NCBI GenBank assembly: GCA_022575985.1
Contig: JAKSXM010000266.1
Location: forward strand, 2,294,001-2,358,000
From: Anagrus nilaparvatae
Taxonomy: Eukaryota > Arthropoda > Insecta > Hymenoptera > Mymaridae
Length of the DNA: 64,000 nt
Direction: 5' to 3'
Shown here: piece after piece, positions 32,620-45,370 of the stretch
How the letters are laid out: every line of letters starts with the position of its first letter
Numbering within the stretch: the first letter of the stretch is position 1
The notes under the pieces: model-generated
Databases searched by the model: none
Told to the model about the DNA's origin: nothing
The model's input: the letters and a program-made list of their open reading frames with translations, nothing else
Translations under genes and position numbers: made by a program

Positions 32620-33575
32620 TGAAAAAAGAAACTTTCCACATTACCTTGGGGTTTTCGAGGTTGAGAAAAACGTTTTTATTAAAGAAAATTTTCATTTTTT
32701 TACCCCAGCATATTTTTCCATTTTCCAAGATGGCAGATCGTAAAATATATAAAAAAACCTTTCTACATTACACGGGGGTTTTCCAGGTTGAGAAAAAAGT
32801 TTTTATGAATGAAAAGTTTCTTCTCTTCACTCCTGAATATTTTCTGATTTTCCAAGATGGCGGATCGAAAAATATTTTTAAAAAACTATACATTAACTGG
32901 GGGTTTTCCAGGTAGAGAAAAACGTTTTTATGAATGAAAATTTTCTTTTTTTCACTCCTGAATATTTTCCGATTTTCCAAGATGGCGGATCTAAAAACTG
33001 AAATATAGGAACTTTCTACGTTACCTGGGGGTTTTCGAGGTTGAGAAAAACGTTTTTATTAATGAAAATTTTCTTTTTTTTACCCCAGCATATTTTCCGA
33101 TTTTCCAAGATGGCGGATCGTAAAATATGAAAAAAAACTTTATACATTACACGGGTGTGTTCCAAGTTGAGAAAAACGAATTTATAAATGAAAATTTTCT
33201 TTTTTTCACTCCTGAATATTTTCCGATTTTCCAAGATGGCGGATCAAAAAACTGAAAAAAAGGAACTTTCTACATTACCTGAGGGTTTTAGAGGTTGAGA
33301 AAAACGAATTTATAAATGAAAATGTTCATTTTTTCAATCCTCAATATTTTCCGATTTTCCAAGATGGCGGATAAAAAAACTGAAAAAAGGAACTTTCTAC
33401 ACTACCTGGGGGTCTTAGAGATTGAGAAAAACGAATTTATAAATGAAAATTTTCATTTTCTCACTCCAGCATATTATCCGATTTTTCAAAATGGTGGATT
33501 AAAACACAGAAAATAAGAAATTTCTACATTACCTAGAATTATTTCAGGTTGATAAAAAGTTTGTTATGAATGAAA
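32620..33575. repeat. 127-bp minisatellite, seven units
   Basis: The phrase TTTTCCAAGATGGCGGATC recurs with its TGG at 32731, 32858, 32983, 33111, 33237, 33365 and 33492 (steps 125-128 bp). Each unit also contains ACATTACCTGGGGGTTTTCG and GTTGAGAAAAACG. The spurious frames on both strands repeat with the period and are not genes. A single inverted relative occurs at about 34455-34515. Confidence 0.9.
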
Positions 33576-33832
33576 ATTTTGTTATAATGTTGTCAACATT
33601 AACAGAAATAAATAAGGATTTAGATGGGGATTTTAAAAGCAGTTTCTTAAGGGTATAAATGACGTGTTTGCACAACCAGTTTAGATAAACTTTATATTTA
33701 TTGCTTTTTTTGTAAGCATATACTAATACTTTTTATTTTTGAAACATTCTGAAAAAATGTTTCTTTTTTTTTAATAACAGCTTTTTTCTGAATAATATTA
33801 AGTAATAATAATTTTATTAATTAGCTGACTGA

Positions 33833-34084
33833 ACATTTGCTTACACTAAAAATTACGGATTCATAAAAATAAAAAAATTTATTTTTGATAAAGCAAATGA
33901 AAAAGAATATATGTTAGGTCAGAAAATTAATGTAGAACCGATTATATCATCAGTACATTTGAAAATAATAAATTTTGAAGCAGGGTATATAGCAGTGGAA
34001 ACTTCAGAGATAAACGGTATATGTGTTTATATAACAGATACCAATACATTCATTATAAAAGTTCCTAATTTATATCATTATTAG
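33833..34084 (+). CDS. unrecognised ORF fragment, 83 codons
   Basis: An open frame without an upstream ATG ends at TAG 34082-34084. It reads ...KEYMLGQKINVEPIISSVHL and later GICVYITDTNTFIIKVPNLY. Amino-acid usage is balanced and strand-like, unlike the A/T-driven frames around it. It may be a terminal exon (a weak ATTAG acceptor lies at about 33824) or a transposon ORF remnant. The family was not recognised. Confidence 0.35.
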   Translation, partial: TFAYTKNYGFIKIKKFIFDKANEKEYMLGQKINVEPIISSVHLKIINFEAGYIAVETSEINGICVYITDTNTFIIKVPNLYHY

Positions 34085-35874
34085 TTTTAATCTTACTTAT
34101 TCTTAGTACTCATATGTACAATGAAATTCGTAAATAAATGTATTCAATTGTAAAGTATAATAAAATAAAAAAATTGATATATGCAAGCATATACATATGT
34201 AAAAATTTAATTTTCAAAGGCACATTTAATTCCAATGTTAATCATAAACAAAAAAACAATTAATCAATTTCAATTAATAACACTTCTTGTACTTATTTAT
34301 TTGGGAACTTGTTTTGCCTATTCTAAAATTCTAATGCTGTAATTTTTGACGTGTATTTGCAAAATTAAATATATTTTATTTACATATTATTTTAATTCAT
34401 TTTATTCAGAAGTAAAGTCACTGAATTTAGGGAAATATACGATATGATTATTTTTATTAGCTATTTTTGTTCCTCTATCTTGGAAAATCGGAAATATGTT
34501 GGGGTGAAAAAATTCTGAATACATATTAAAATCAAATTTCTGATATAATATTTTAGTTTATAAAGAAAATAAGAAAACAATACCCCCCTTACTTTCCTCT
34601 CATAAAAGAGATGAACTAAAGGTGGAGTTGGTTCCAAAAAATACAAATAAAAAAAAATTAAAAAAATTAAAAAATATATAAAAAAATAAATATAAAAAAA
34701 ATATAAAAAAAGACAGATGATGATGATGATAAAAATTATGATAATTAAAGAATTAGAATAACTTCGATTCAATTTCTTTTTAGTTTCTTGTATATGTGAG
34801 ATCATCGTACGAAACGTACTATCGAAAACCAAATAAGGACTAGAAAAAATTACTAATCTCCTAACATATTACAAATGTCTAACAACATAAGTAAAAAATT
34901 ATATAATACAAACATATAGAACAGCTTTTAAGATATCTTTGATGTTATAAATTATTGATAACTTTTTTCTATTTACATAAATATATATATTATTTTAATG
35001 TCACAACATATGTAATCCTTAATTAAGTATATACTAATCTCTTTTTCTCTTTATATTTAGTAACGGCGGTAACATTATTTATTTAATATTTAAGAATTCT
35101 TATATTTTTACAATATAACTAAATAAAAATCTATTTTTCCCAAACATACTAATACAACCATAAGGCAATTATATAATATTAAAAAAAAAGTAGAATTATA
35201 AGTACGTATTTAAAATATATATATATATAAAATTTAATAAATTATAACATATTACAAATAGCAGTAGAATTTAATCAATAAATTATTTATGCTAAAAACT
35301 AACTTTAATACATTTTACAGTTTAGAGCATATCTTACCAACCTATGCTCCTTCATATACTTTAATTATACAATCCTAATCACATATAATTGGTATTTATT
35401 TTAATATTATATTAATCTATAGGAAATACTCATAGAATATTTAATAATCACGATATTACTATAATGTAAAATTTTTTTATAACTAATTATAAAAATAAGG
35501 ATACTAGTTTATATTCAATGTTTCTACAGGAAGAGAACACACTCTGAAAAATTGTATGAGTATACCATTTCAATAAAAAAACAGATAAAAATATTAATAG
35601 AATTTTATTTCATGAAACGTCAATTTCTTTATTGGTATTATTACATCTAAAAAACAAATAAATCATTAAATTACAAACAGAATTAAGTTTTTTTTTTCCC
35701 AATATACTATACATAAATATCAATACAGTATATATGCCATGACGACTACCTTGATAATTAAAGTCAATATCATTAAATTACAACCTTGAATACATCTGTG
35801 CTACAATGTACAAAAATAATAGTGTATTTTGTTTACTATTTGTTATATATGATTGTTATTCACTCCTTTCAAAA
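34085..35874. other. A+T-rich non-coding
   Basis: Apart from one inverted relative of the 127-bp unit at about 34455-34515, this is low-complexity sequence. The 123-aa frame at 34461-34832 is a poly-Ile/Phe artefact. Confidence 0.45.
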
Positions 35875-35875
35875 A

Positions 35876-36090
35876 TTATGCCAATTTAACCAAATGCATT
35901 AAATGTCGTGTCATACATTGTTCTAGAAAGAAAGATACAGTCATTAGACGACCAATTTTTTTCTTATCCCATGACACACCTATAGGCCATCCATTTAAGT
36001 TAGCTTTAATCGAGTAATCCATGGTTGTATTCCGTGTCATTAATGACAACTCCATCATGATGCTCAAGGGAAGCGGATAATCATGATAAT
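35876..36090 (-). CDS. possible terminal exon, family unknown
   Basis: On the minus strand the frame runs from an acceptor-like GCGCACAG (about 36103) through YYHDYPLPLSIMMELSLMTR, NGWPIGVSWDKKKIGRLMTV and ends LMHLVKLA-stop. Amino-acid composition (Trp, Pro, Met, His) differs from random A/T frames. The track-type ATG start is only an in-frame TTG, so the exon continues upstream. Function unknown; it may belong to a gene whose other exons lie outside or have been lost. Confidence 0.4.
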
Positions 36091-36199
36091 ACCGAACTGT
36101 GCGCTATAATCTTAAATTATGAATATCATGAGGATATCGGACTAAAATTCTGGAAACTATTACTAACAGTATAAAATCTCGAAACCTAACTGATGGATA

Positions 36200-36440
36200 A
36201 ATGATGGATTTGGTGATGGAGATGGTTGACTTATTAAATACACATAGTATTTATTATGTAATACTATTTATTAAGACGACGCTCGTCGCTTGGCGTCTCA
36301 ACGAACACTAAATATAAAAAGGGAGAATATATACAAAAAAGGGAGGGGAGATCTCCGACACACACATACCATATAATACATTATAATACATACATTTACA
36401 CAACACTAACATAAGATTCAACTGAAAAATTAATATTTTC
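36200..36440. repeat. dispersed repeat, copy A (inverted relative at 62380-62610)
   Basis: Shares CAACGAACACTAAATATAAA, AAGGGAGAATATATACAAAA and GGGAGGGGAG segments, plus the flanking GGTGATGGAGATGG, with 62438-62605 in the opposite orientation. It holds a small GACGACGCTCGTC dyad and no ORF. Confidence 0.65.
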
Positions 36441-36449
36441 AGGGTATAG

Positions 36450-36620
36450 GTGATAAGAAGAATTTAATTTCTTGAGGAAATTATTGTAAGATCCCTTGAT
36501 ACCTTTTTCAAGGTTGGCTATATCCAGAATTCTAATTCCATCATCAGCAGTGGATTAGTAAACCAATATGTGATTTGCTTTCATCTTAGTAAATTAATCC
36601 TACAAAAGAGACAGTTTGAT
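36450..36620 (-). pseudogene. possible decayed exon
   Basis: On the minus strand a frame reads MKANHILVY-stop-STADDGIRILDIANLEKGIK..., a WD-repeat-like phrase interrupted by one TAA. The fragment is too short to assign. Confidence 0.25.
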
Positions 36621-39600
36621 TACCCACGGCGTTATGTTTGATAAAAATTTACCTGATAACGAGTAAAGGTTTACAAAAATAAAAATTATGAAGTTAAGAG
36701 ACCGTGTAAAGTTGTGATAATAAAATTAGATTAAATTTTTTTTAAATCTTTTAACTTCAATAAGATTTAAAAATAAAAAAAATCTTTTTCAAGAAAATAT
36801 AAAATTTTTTTTATGGATATATTTTTATTTTACGAGTTATAATCGGTGAATTATTGAGTTTTCGAAAAAATAAACAATTAAGTTATTGATCATTCGAACT
36901 CATTGCAAAATTTCATGATATTGGCATTCAATTTCGTAGTTTTTTTTTTCTTTCAACCAAATTTTTGTTCGATTGACCAAAAGTATATAAATAAATAATT
37001 TATATATAAATAACCCTAATTAGCGTTGGCAAGAATTTAGTTAATGTTTTAAAAATGTAACTGTAATTTATTAGATTCTATTCTACAAATTTGTTTAGAA
37101 GTGAGACATCGTGTTAAAACCTTTGATAAAAGAAATTATTTTATCCTTACGGACTGAGTTTTTTTTTGACTCTTAATATTACCAATCAGAAACGTTATTA
37201 TTCACATACACAAACATATACACACAAATTTTTTTTTATTATTATTATTTGTTTTAAATAAAAAGATAAAATACTAAAATTACTCTGCATATATAACTTT
37301 TGATTTTTTTTTACTTAATTAAGACCCCATTTAATATTTTTTTTTATTAAAAAGTAACTACATATTAAATAATAACTAACGTATATTTACCTAAAATTTA
37401 TAAGTATTCAAAAAAAAGAAAGATAAAAGTTTTTTTTTTGGTAAATATTCACATTTAATAAATCTACTTTATTTGCTGCAGGTTTGAAAAAGGACGTAAG
37501 TGAATTTTCTTTTGCTAAGAAAAATCAAAAATATCATTTATTTCGGAAATAATCTTATAGTTTAAAGGAAAACCATTGACAAATTTTCAAAATTTTAACA
37601 TCTTGGTAAAATATAGTGAAATATATAGTGAATGTATGGTAACTATGCCTAAAAAAGAAAGAGGAACTTTTGATTGATTTTGCAATTTTCGGTAAAGAAT
37701 TGTTAATTTTTTTTCCCCTTGTTAATTTGACTCGCTACTGTTTTGAATAATTTCCGAGATCTGTCAATTTTTTTTAAATCTATTTTTAGAGATCTTGAGA
37801 TATAATTATAATAAGGTATACACAAGAGCATGATTTGTCCAGATTAACTTTGATTTCGGTACTAATTCTTTTTTTGAAATCAGCTAAATATGAATTTACT
37901 TTTGATGAGAATGTAGTAAAAAAAAAGGGCTTTTACTTCCAATTATATAGTGAAATAAATATTTTAAAAATATTATGTTCATTGGTTAAAAATAAAACAA
38001 TCCTTAAAAAGCTTTATTTTTCGTGGTATAAGAAGGTAGGTATTTTATAAAAAACAACCAGCTCAGGCATAATCATGTTTTTTTTTTTTTTGGTTTTGAC
38101 ATTTTTTTTTCGTTAAAATAACTATATTAAACAGCTATTTTTTTTATTATAATAGGTAGAAATAAGTGCAGAAAATTTTGTATATTTATTTAAAAGATAT
38201 AGTTAACTTTGATATATGTTTATAAAATTTTCTATGATTAAAAGTTATTTTTTTTATGTAGAAATTTTGTGAAATTTTAATTTTAATTCAATATGGCTAA
38301 TATCCTTTTAATCTTTACATTCAAATATGAAATAAACGATAAATAAACTATTTTATCTGAAATAAAGTATAACCATAAACAATCTTAGTTAACTGTGGAT
38401 AAATACATACACATAGGCATAGTTTTTAGTATATATTTTCCCTAGGACTATAGAATTATGGAAACATATGCTAATAAAAAAAAATCAAAAAATATATTAA
38501 TGATTAGAATACTGTGAAATCTATCTTTAAAGGCTCGTGACAGCTAATGTATTAGTAATTATAACTAAAACTATAAAAATTTATACGTCTGTTTTCAGGT
38601 TATTTTCTACAACCTCACTAATAAAAATTGTTAATTTTAATATCAATTTTATTTATCCAATTTTTTTTCCCCTGGTATCAAAGTTATGGATTTTAGGGTT
38701 GTAGTGAACTGAGAATATAATTATAAACATGGAAATTTCAACAAGATAAATTACAAATATCAAAAAATTTTTTTAAATATAAAATATGATAGGACGAGAA
38801 GATTTACCCTTAGTAATGAATTTTTTTTATACTTTGTATTTTCCTATTTATAGCATACCTTTCTTATCAGTAACCAGGAATTAAAGTTAAAAATAGAGAC
38901 TTAAATCCATTTGATATTTTTGTAATAAATATTAGTAGTTTTGGAATTTTCCCGTTTTCTTGGGTATTAATTGAAAAGTTTTTTTTTCCCTATGAGTGTA
39001 TTTCTTTAACATATTTCAATTTAATAAGGAATATTTTTCTTTATTTAATTTTTTTTATATATAAATGGCTTTAATAACATGCCAACTGTTCGCTATCCCT
39101 CTAGCTGCTTACCAAAGTTTTTTTTTTGTTGGTTCTAATAACTTACAGATAAATTAAATTTATATTTTCCTACAAATACAGATAACTCAGTTTGCACCCA
39201 ATAGAAAAAATTGGTGTTCATACATGAGTTAATCTGTTGGTTTTGACTATTTTAATGTCTCCCATTATTTTTTTTTTCTTTCTTTTTTTCTCTCAACCAT
39301 ATAATTTTTTAATATTTTATTCTATTTACACGAAATGTGTGATTCGATCCTAGTAAGTCAGGTAAATTTTCCTTTTTACGCTGTAAACCATGTTAATAAC
39401 ATAATACAGTTTCTTTGAATACAATATGGGCAAATTAACGTTGCTTAATGCGTATAGTTTCAATTTAAAAAGGAGTCTTTTCTTATAATATAATTTAATT
39501 AGACAATTTTTTGTTAAAGTAAATTTCAATAAGTTTTTCCTATACATACATTTGCAAATTGAGACTTTATTAAGACATTAAGGGATGGGTCCGGTCAATA

Positions 39601-40600
39601 ACAATAGGCATATTAAAGTTAGAATAAGAGTAAACTTCAGATCTTATTATTTTTTTTGTGGGTATTTTATTCAAGTTTTCACTATGGATCTTACTTATAT
39701 TTGCGGATACCATTGTAAGGATATTCATGCTTAATTTCTAATATTTTTCTTTATTAATGAACTAATTTCTAGGCTCTTTTAATTAGAAATTTAAAGTTGA
39801 TTAACCTATCTTTTAAATAAAAGGTACATTATTGTATAATCTGATTTATTCAAACGCAACTGAACCGGAAAGTAGTTTGTGCGTATTAAATTGCTCTCAA
39901 ACGGATATAGGTCGATAATAAGCATATATTAATAAAAAAAAATATTTTTTTTTGGTTATTTGTAAAAAAGAGTAGCATTTGAATAAAAATTATCTGGACA
40001 TATACCACTAATACGAATATATCGGTACATTTATTCCCTTTTAGCTTTATTTATATTATAACGTGATCAGTGAAATCCTAGTTTTTTTTTTTTTAATACA
40101 ATGTATATAAACTTAAATAAAATCAATGACCTAATGTAGGATTCAAATAGAATATTTCCATAACTACTTAGAGGACACCTATGGCCTTTATCTTTTATCA
40201 ATATTTAAATTGGTGAACAACTTTATGATCTATTTTATTTATACAAATATATGGCCATTTTCGATAATACGTATATACGTATAATAAATCATATTATTTT
40301 TTATTTATTTAGGATTTTTATAGAATTTTAAAAATATTCAATTTTTTTTTTTTCAAAACAAAGGAAAATAAAAACAATAGAATCAAGTGTTATGTTCATC
40401 ATAACGTAAAGTAATTAAGAATTGTTAATTATTATACTTAATAAAATATATTTAAATAATGCAGAATACACATATTTATATTTTACAATGTAAAGTAAGA
40501 GTAATGAACTTATGAATGAAACTCCGATAAAATAAGAATGCTGACCTAAGCGTTATAATAAAATCATATTAAGTACTTACTTATATTTTGTCTGGAAGCT
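36621..40600. other. A+T-rich non-coding
   Basis: Four kilobases of A/T-rich sequence with many T runs. Short frames (37835-38050, 39350-39547) have no coding character. No repeat family was recognised. Confidence 0.45.
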
Positions 40601-41275
40601 AGGGACCTTGAAATAAACACACAAAGATTTTATGTTAACTAAAAATTTATTAAAATAGCGATTTAAGGTACACGTTGCGAGATTTATCTTCACTGACTGC
40701 CTGTCTTACAATTTTTATGTTCTTATATACTAATGATTCCTTATTTAAGTTATTTTAAATATTCAAAATATAAATATGTATGTGTATGTGCTGTATTTAA
40801 CCTCTTAGAACCTTACGTTATACGGAGGTTACCAACAGTTACTTGCACACAAGCGGTCCAAACCGCATTTTTTGCTTTTATTTCCTCAGAAGTCGATATA
40901 TATATTGAGATATATACCGCTTTTTCCTTTAATGGAAATAATTAGATAGGTTTGGAGACGTATGTGGACAAATTGTGTGGTAAGTGTAGCAACGACTATA
41001 CTTTTTAATATTAAACCTTACACTTCAATGAACATTGCTCGGTAGAGTCGCCGCCATCTGTAGGAGAAGAAGGGAATTAAGGATGGAAATGTATGTAGGA
41101 AGGTTTCCTTACCGACAACCAGTGAGATAAAAACCATATAGGAGAAAAAACGCCCATCTGCATGATATACGGTGACGCCATGTAGAACCCTCTACATCAA
41201 CACGCCACCTAGAGTTCAGTAGCGCGCAACGACAATTTTCATTTATATAAGAATTTTTATTTTTATATAAATAAA
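40601..41275. other. unassigned, locally G+C-richer block
   Basis: The segment 40800-41230 has more balanced composition and repeated CGCCATCTG-type words (GCCGCCATCTG at 41051, GCCCATCTGCATG at 41151, ACGCCACCTAG at 41202) and leads into a tRNA-like sequence. It may be the body of a retroposed or SINE-like element. Confidence 0.35.
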
Positions 41276-41278
41276 AGT

Positions 41279-41352
41279 TTGCCGGGACTGGGTCGCGAAC
41301 CCGCAATCTTTATGTTAAGAAGCGGGCACGTTACCTCAGAGCTACTGACGCT
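41279..41352 (-). repeat. tRNA-like sequence
   Basis: On the minus strand there is an A-box-like TAGCTCTGAGGTAA and a B-box-like GGTTCGCGACC, with a TTAACAT loop between. The acceptor arm does not pair, so this is a pseudo-tRNA or a tRNA-derived retroposon head. Confidence 0.45.
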
Positions 41353-42540
41353 CTTTTATTCAAAATATAATTATTATTATTTGTTAATTACTTAATTATT
41401 ACTTAATTTTATGTTATAGTTTACGTAATAGTAAACTATATTTTCCTAATTTATATTATTATTTCCTAATTTTATGTTATTATTTCTTAATCTAAAACAT
41501 TTCCCATTTGATTAATAAGCTTAAATAGTATTTACATTTTTTATTTATAAATATTATCTTAGGTAATTGTTTATTATTTATTATTAATTGTTTATAAATT
41601 ATTCTTAATTATTTATTATTTTTTGTTAGTTATTGCATAACATCTCCACCCCTAGTTTCTAGATAAAAATGTTAGTTTTTATTTTGAATCTGGATCGGTA
41701 ACCAGATATAATATTTATTTATGCTATTCAGTATTAGTAGTTACAAATTTGTCTTATTTGCTGATTTAATTTATTATGTGATTTTTACATTTATTAGAGT
41801 GCATTGAACTGTAAGTTTATCTTGCGTTGCAAAATTACAGTGTTTTTTTTTTTACAAGGATTTATTTTATGTATTGTTAGTAACTTATGTATAATGATTT
41901 TTGGCAAATCTTTCGGTTTTTTTTTTGTTTTAAATTTTAATAACAAAGTTTAATATTTAATATTTAAATAATAATATAATTTGTTATTTAAACTTAAGGA
42001 CAAGTACAGGTCAGTTTTACAGTAAATTGAGGGTTAGGTTAGGTAAGGCTAGAATTTTCAAATTATGCAAATTTTTATTAATAAAAAATTTTAAGTCGAT
42101 AAATGTAGAAAATTCGTTAGAATCTAACCCTAGCTCCATCTAGAAAAATATTATAGGCGGGTTATTTAAATACGATTTATGATTTACATCATAATATTAT
42201 CGCTGTATAAAAGCTTGATAAATTTATAGCTATTTTGTATTTTTCTGTTCTAATTCTAGTTTATAATACTGGTTGACGTTGTGAAAATTTTTTTTACATT
42301 TTTGAAAACTTGAAATATTAGTTTTTTAGTTTTTTGACAGACCTTTAAGAACCTTTAGAATTATAAACTATAAATATGATAAATAATGGTACATTGCTAA
42401 AAATTGTAATTATAAATTCATTTTAGCTACATTCTTAAAGAACTGCTAAATTATTGAATTTTAATAAATTTTTTATTAAAAATAAATATTTATAATAATA
42501 ATAATAATAAATATGGTAACAATTTTTATACAAGTATTTA
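41353..42540. other. A+T-rich non-coding
   Basis: Short reiterations of TTATTTCCTAATTTTATG (about 41400-41480) and TTATTATTTATTATT tracts. No genes. Confidence 0.4.
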
Positions 42541-42770
42541 GAATATTGCTATTATAATTCAAACTACATCCAAGACGGACTGTTTAAAAAATAATAGAAA
42601 GTTTAAAATTTTGTTATTAATTTTTCACATTATATTTATATAACTACATCCAAAACGGACTGTTAAAATAATAATCGAAACTTTAAAATTTTATAATTAT
42701 AATTATTTATATTTTATATTAATTATTTATAACTACACCCATAAAGGCTGCTATAATATTTTTTTAGTAT
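42541..42770. repeat. ~85-bp tandem repeat, three units
   Basis: ACTACATCCAAGACGGACTG (about 42563), ACTACATCCAAAACGGACTG (42643) and ACTACACCCATAAAGGCTGC (42733), each followed by an ATAAT-GAAA-TTTAAAATT phrase. Confidence 0.65.
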
Positions 42771-42829
42771 TTACAAAATATTGTTTATATTAAGCTTTAT
42801 ATAGTATATTAAGTATCAAGGGCGTAAAA

Positions 42830-42900
42830 GTTTTGGCACTAGCGTAAGCACTAGCGCGAGTGCTATGTGACATGTGTTCACGCTAGTGTCTAAAGTATTT
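42830..42900. repeat. imperfect palindrome
   Basis: TTGGCACTAGCGTAAGCAC and GCGAGTGCTATGTG surround the inverted CACGCTAGTGTC, giving nested dyads on GCACTAGCG/CGCTAGTG. Confidence 0.5.
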
Positions 42901-42929
42901 CGCCCATGGTGCTTACAATATTTTTTTAT

Positions 42930-43320
42930 GAAACATAAGTCGAAATTCTTGATTAGCGACCGAATAAACCTATATGGTCATATCCTGCATGTTCAAAGTG
43001 CGAAAATAGCAAAGACACCCTTTTAGGGGTAGTTTTAGCTATTTTAAGAGTGAAATATTCATTATTTACAAAAAAGAAGTCGAAATTCTATATCAGTGAC
43101 CCAAAATACCCTTATGGTGCAAATCTTAGCGCTAAAATTGCGAATATGTAAAAAAAACCCCTTTTTGGGTGTAGTTTTTGCAAATTTAAGGGTAAAACCC
43201 CCATTTCTTTACAAAATGACCCCGATTTTCGTGATTAGCGACCCAAAAAACCTATAGTACAGCAAATCTTGTGTTCGCCAGTGAAAATACAACCAAACCC
43301 GTATTTTGACTGGAGTATAT
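42930..43320. repeat. ~141-bp tandem repeat, three units
   Basis: GATTAGCGACC/GTGACCC phrases lie at 42951, about 43091 and 43233. Each is followed by a CCTATxxGGT phrase and a CCCTTTT-type dyad (ACCCTTTTAGGGGTAGTTTT). Related phrases (AGTGACCCAAAAACATGTGG) occur near 31030. Confidence 0.65.
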
Positions 43321-43389
43321 ATATTTTAACTATGTTTTAAATTAAAAATATATTTTACTTTTGATTTTTGTTTGATTTTTGTATGCTGT

Positions 43390-43845
43390 CTGCACTTGCT
43401 TGTGCATAAAATCTTTTGTAAAGTCAAAACCAATTTTAGCAATAGAGCTTCATGCAATTTTAAAATCATTAAGAAAAAATATTTAACTCTCATTGTTTAT
43501 TTTAAGTTTATACCGCTTTACTTCTATCTCAAGTTCTTGATCTTGAAAAAGATCAATAACACCTGGAAGGACTTGTTCATGATCTTTGATATTATATAAA
43601 ACTGGACTGTCAGACTTTATTCTTCTTAATTGTGCATAATTAATTTTTTTAGAGCTTGATCCAGTATTTTAGAAAAAAACTACTTTGAGAGAAATCCCAT
43701 CCGTTCCAATATTCAGAATGAAGCACTAAATAAAAATAAAATTCAAAATTAACAATCATTTTGAGCTGCATTCTTGAACTAGTTCGTATTTTGAGAAATC
43801 AAAGAGTGTATAAACAAGTTTATGAATGCAGCTTAGAATGATTGT
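43390..43845. repeat. arm of a foldback repeat, left of the R1-like insertion
   Basis: AGAGCTTCATGCAATTTTAA, CTCTCATTGTTTATTTTAAG and AAATTCAAAATTAACAATCA are found inverted at 45890-46150 on the other side of the R1-like element. The insertion therefore split an existing foldback. The duplicated target site AGAATGATTGT is at 43835-43845. Confidence 0.65.
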
Positions 43846-45370
43846 CCTGGCAGGAAGAGTGGGTGGCTGGAGGGTGATGGATGGAGCCAATGGCAGCGAT
43901 CATAATTACATCACCTTCAAAGTGCGTGATAGGGTTGCTAATCGGCCCCCGTACAAAAAGCGCCCACTAGGCTGGAATGTGTCAAAGATGGACGAGGACA
44001 GATTTGTGGATTATCTTCGCGAAGAGTTCTCGTCTATCCCAGCCTGGCATGGAGGACCGACCACCCCGCGAGAGGCAGAGACCCTTGTCAAGAGGGTAAC
44101 TGCTCTTCTGAGGGGAGCCTGCGATGCCTCTATGCCGCGTAAACGGCCCTGGAAGGGTAAAAGAAGCGTGTACTGGTGGAATGAAGAAATTGCGGAGCTA
44201 AGACGGGTCTGTCACGGCGCACGCAGAAGACGGCAAAGAGCGTATGGCCGCCCAGAGCTGGTTACGCGCTCTGAAGAGTACAAGGGAGCCAAGCATAGGC
44301 TGGCGAAAGCTATCCGCCTCAGCAAGGCGCGCTGTCTTCGGTCCCTAAGAGATGATGTCAACAGCGACCCGTGGGGCCTGGGATATAAGGTTGTCATGGG
44401 CAAACTTAAGTCCGGATGTGACAACACGATGGATGAAGCAACGACCAAAAGAATAGTGGACGCTCTCTTCCCGGATCATCCAAACCAACAACACCCTGCT
44501 TTGGATGTCCCGAGGGAGCAAGTTCCGCTATTTATCGAGGCGGAGATGCTTCAGGCAATTAGGTCAATGAAAAATGGGAAAGCGCCAGGACCAGACGGAA
44601 TACCCGCGGAAGCCCTTAAGGCGGCTGCAAAGGTAATCCCTGGTCTCCTGCTTGGCATGTTTAACGCGTGCCTCGTGGCAGGCGCCTTTCCAAGGGACTG
44701 GAAAGTGGCCCGTCTGGCTCTGATAAGCAAGGGAAAGGGTAAACCAGGATCTCCATCATCTTACAGACCATTGTGTATGTTAAATACCATTGGCAAGGTG
44801 ATGGAGAGCATGGTCAGAGGAAGATTGCGGCAAGCAATTAGGGAAGCGGGTGACCTTAGCGACGACCAACACGGCTTTCGTGAGGGGCGTTCCACGATCG
44901 GTGCCATCGAGCAGGTCGTGAAGGTGGTTATGAGGGCCAGACAAGTGCGGCCGGATATTAAACCGGACGTCCTGCTTGTCACGTTGGATGTGAAAAACGC
45001 ATTCAACTCGGCTAAGTGGGACGATATGTTGCACTCCCTCGAGCAGGTATTCAGAGTTCCGGATTATCTGAGAAATATACTCAGAGATTACCTCCGGGAC
45101 CGATACCTGCGCTGGGACACGCTCGATGGCACAAGAGGTAAAGTATTAAGCGCAGGCATAGCGCAGGGTTCAGTTCTGGGTCCTGATCTGTGGAATGCCT
45201 TTTACGACGGCTTGCTAAAGATTGAGCTCCCGGATGGATGCTCCATGATCGGATACGCGGATGACGTTGCTCTAACCATAACAGCTCGAGAGCCAGAGGA
45301 CCAGCAGAATACCTTGGATGAGGCCATGCGCCTTATCAATAGCTGGATGTCGGATCACGGACTAAGACAC
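43846..45370 (+). pseudogene. R1-like ORF2 fragment: endonuclease end and reverse transcriptase
   Basis: About 510 codons are open. The SDHNYITF motif near the start is the last catalytic motif of the APE-type endonuclease. The reverse transcriptase follows, with APGPDGIPAEALK, FREGRSTIGAIEQV, LDVKNAFNSAKW (palm Asp) and GYADDVAL (catalytic Asp pair). The frame then runs into inserted A+T-rich DNA after SWMSDHGLR, losing the thumb and the CCHC region. The upstream ATG at 43826 lies in flanking DNA, so the true frame simply starts at the truncation. The product would have been the enzyme for target-primed reverse transcription. This copy cannot encode a complete one. Confidence 0.85.

Noticed and set aside
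32619..33516. ORFs on both strands across the minisatellite
   Set aside because: They restart with each 127-bp unit and occur in several frames, as expected for repeat-driven frames.
34461..34832. 123-aa hydrophobic ORF
   Set aside because: It is mostly Ile/Phe/Leu from A/T runs and includes an inverted unit of the 127-bp repeat.
44212..45034. Minus-strand ORFs within the R1-like element
   Set aside because: They are antisense shadows of the reverse transcriptase frame; the same shadow is seen in the short copy at 29028-29282.
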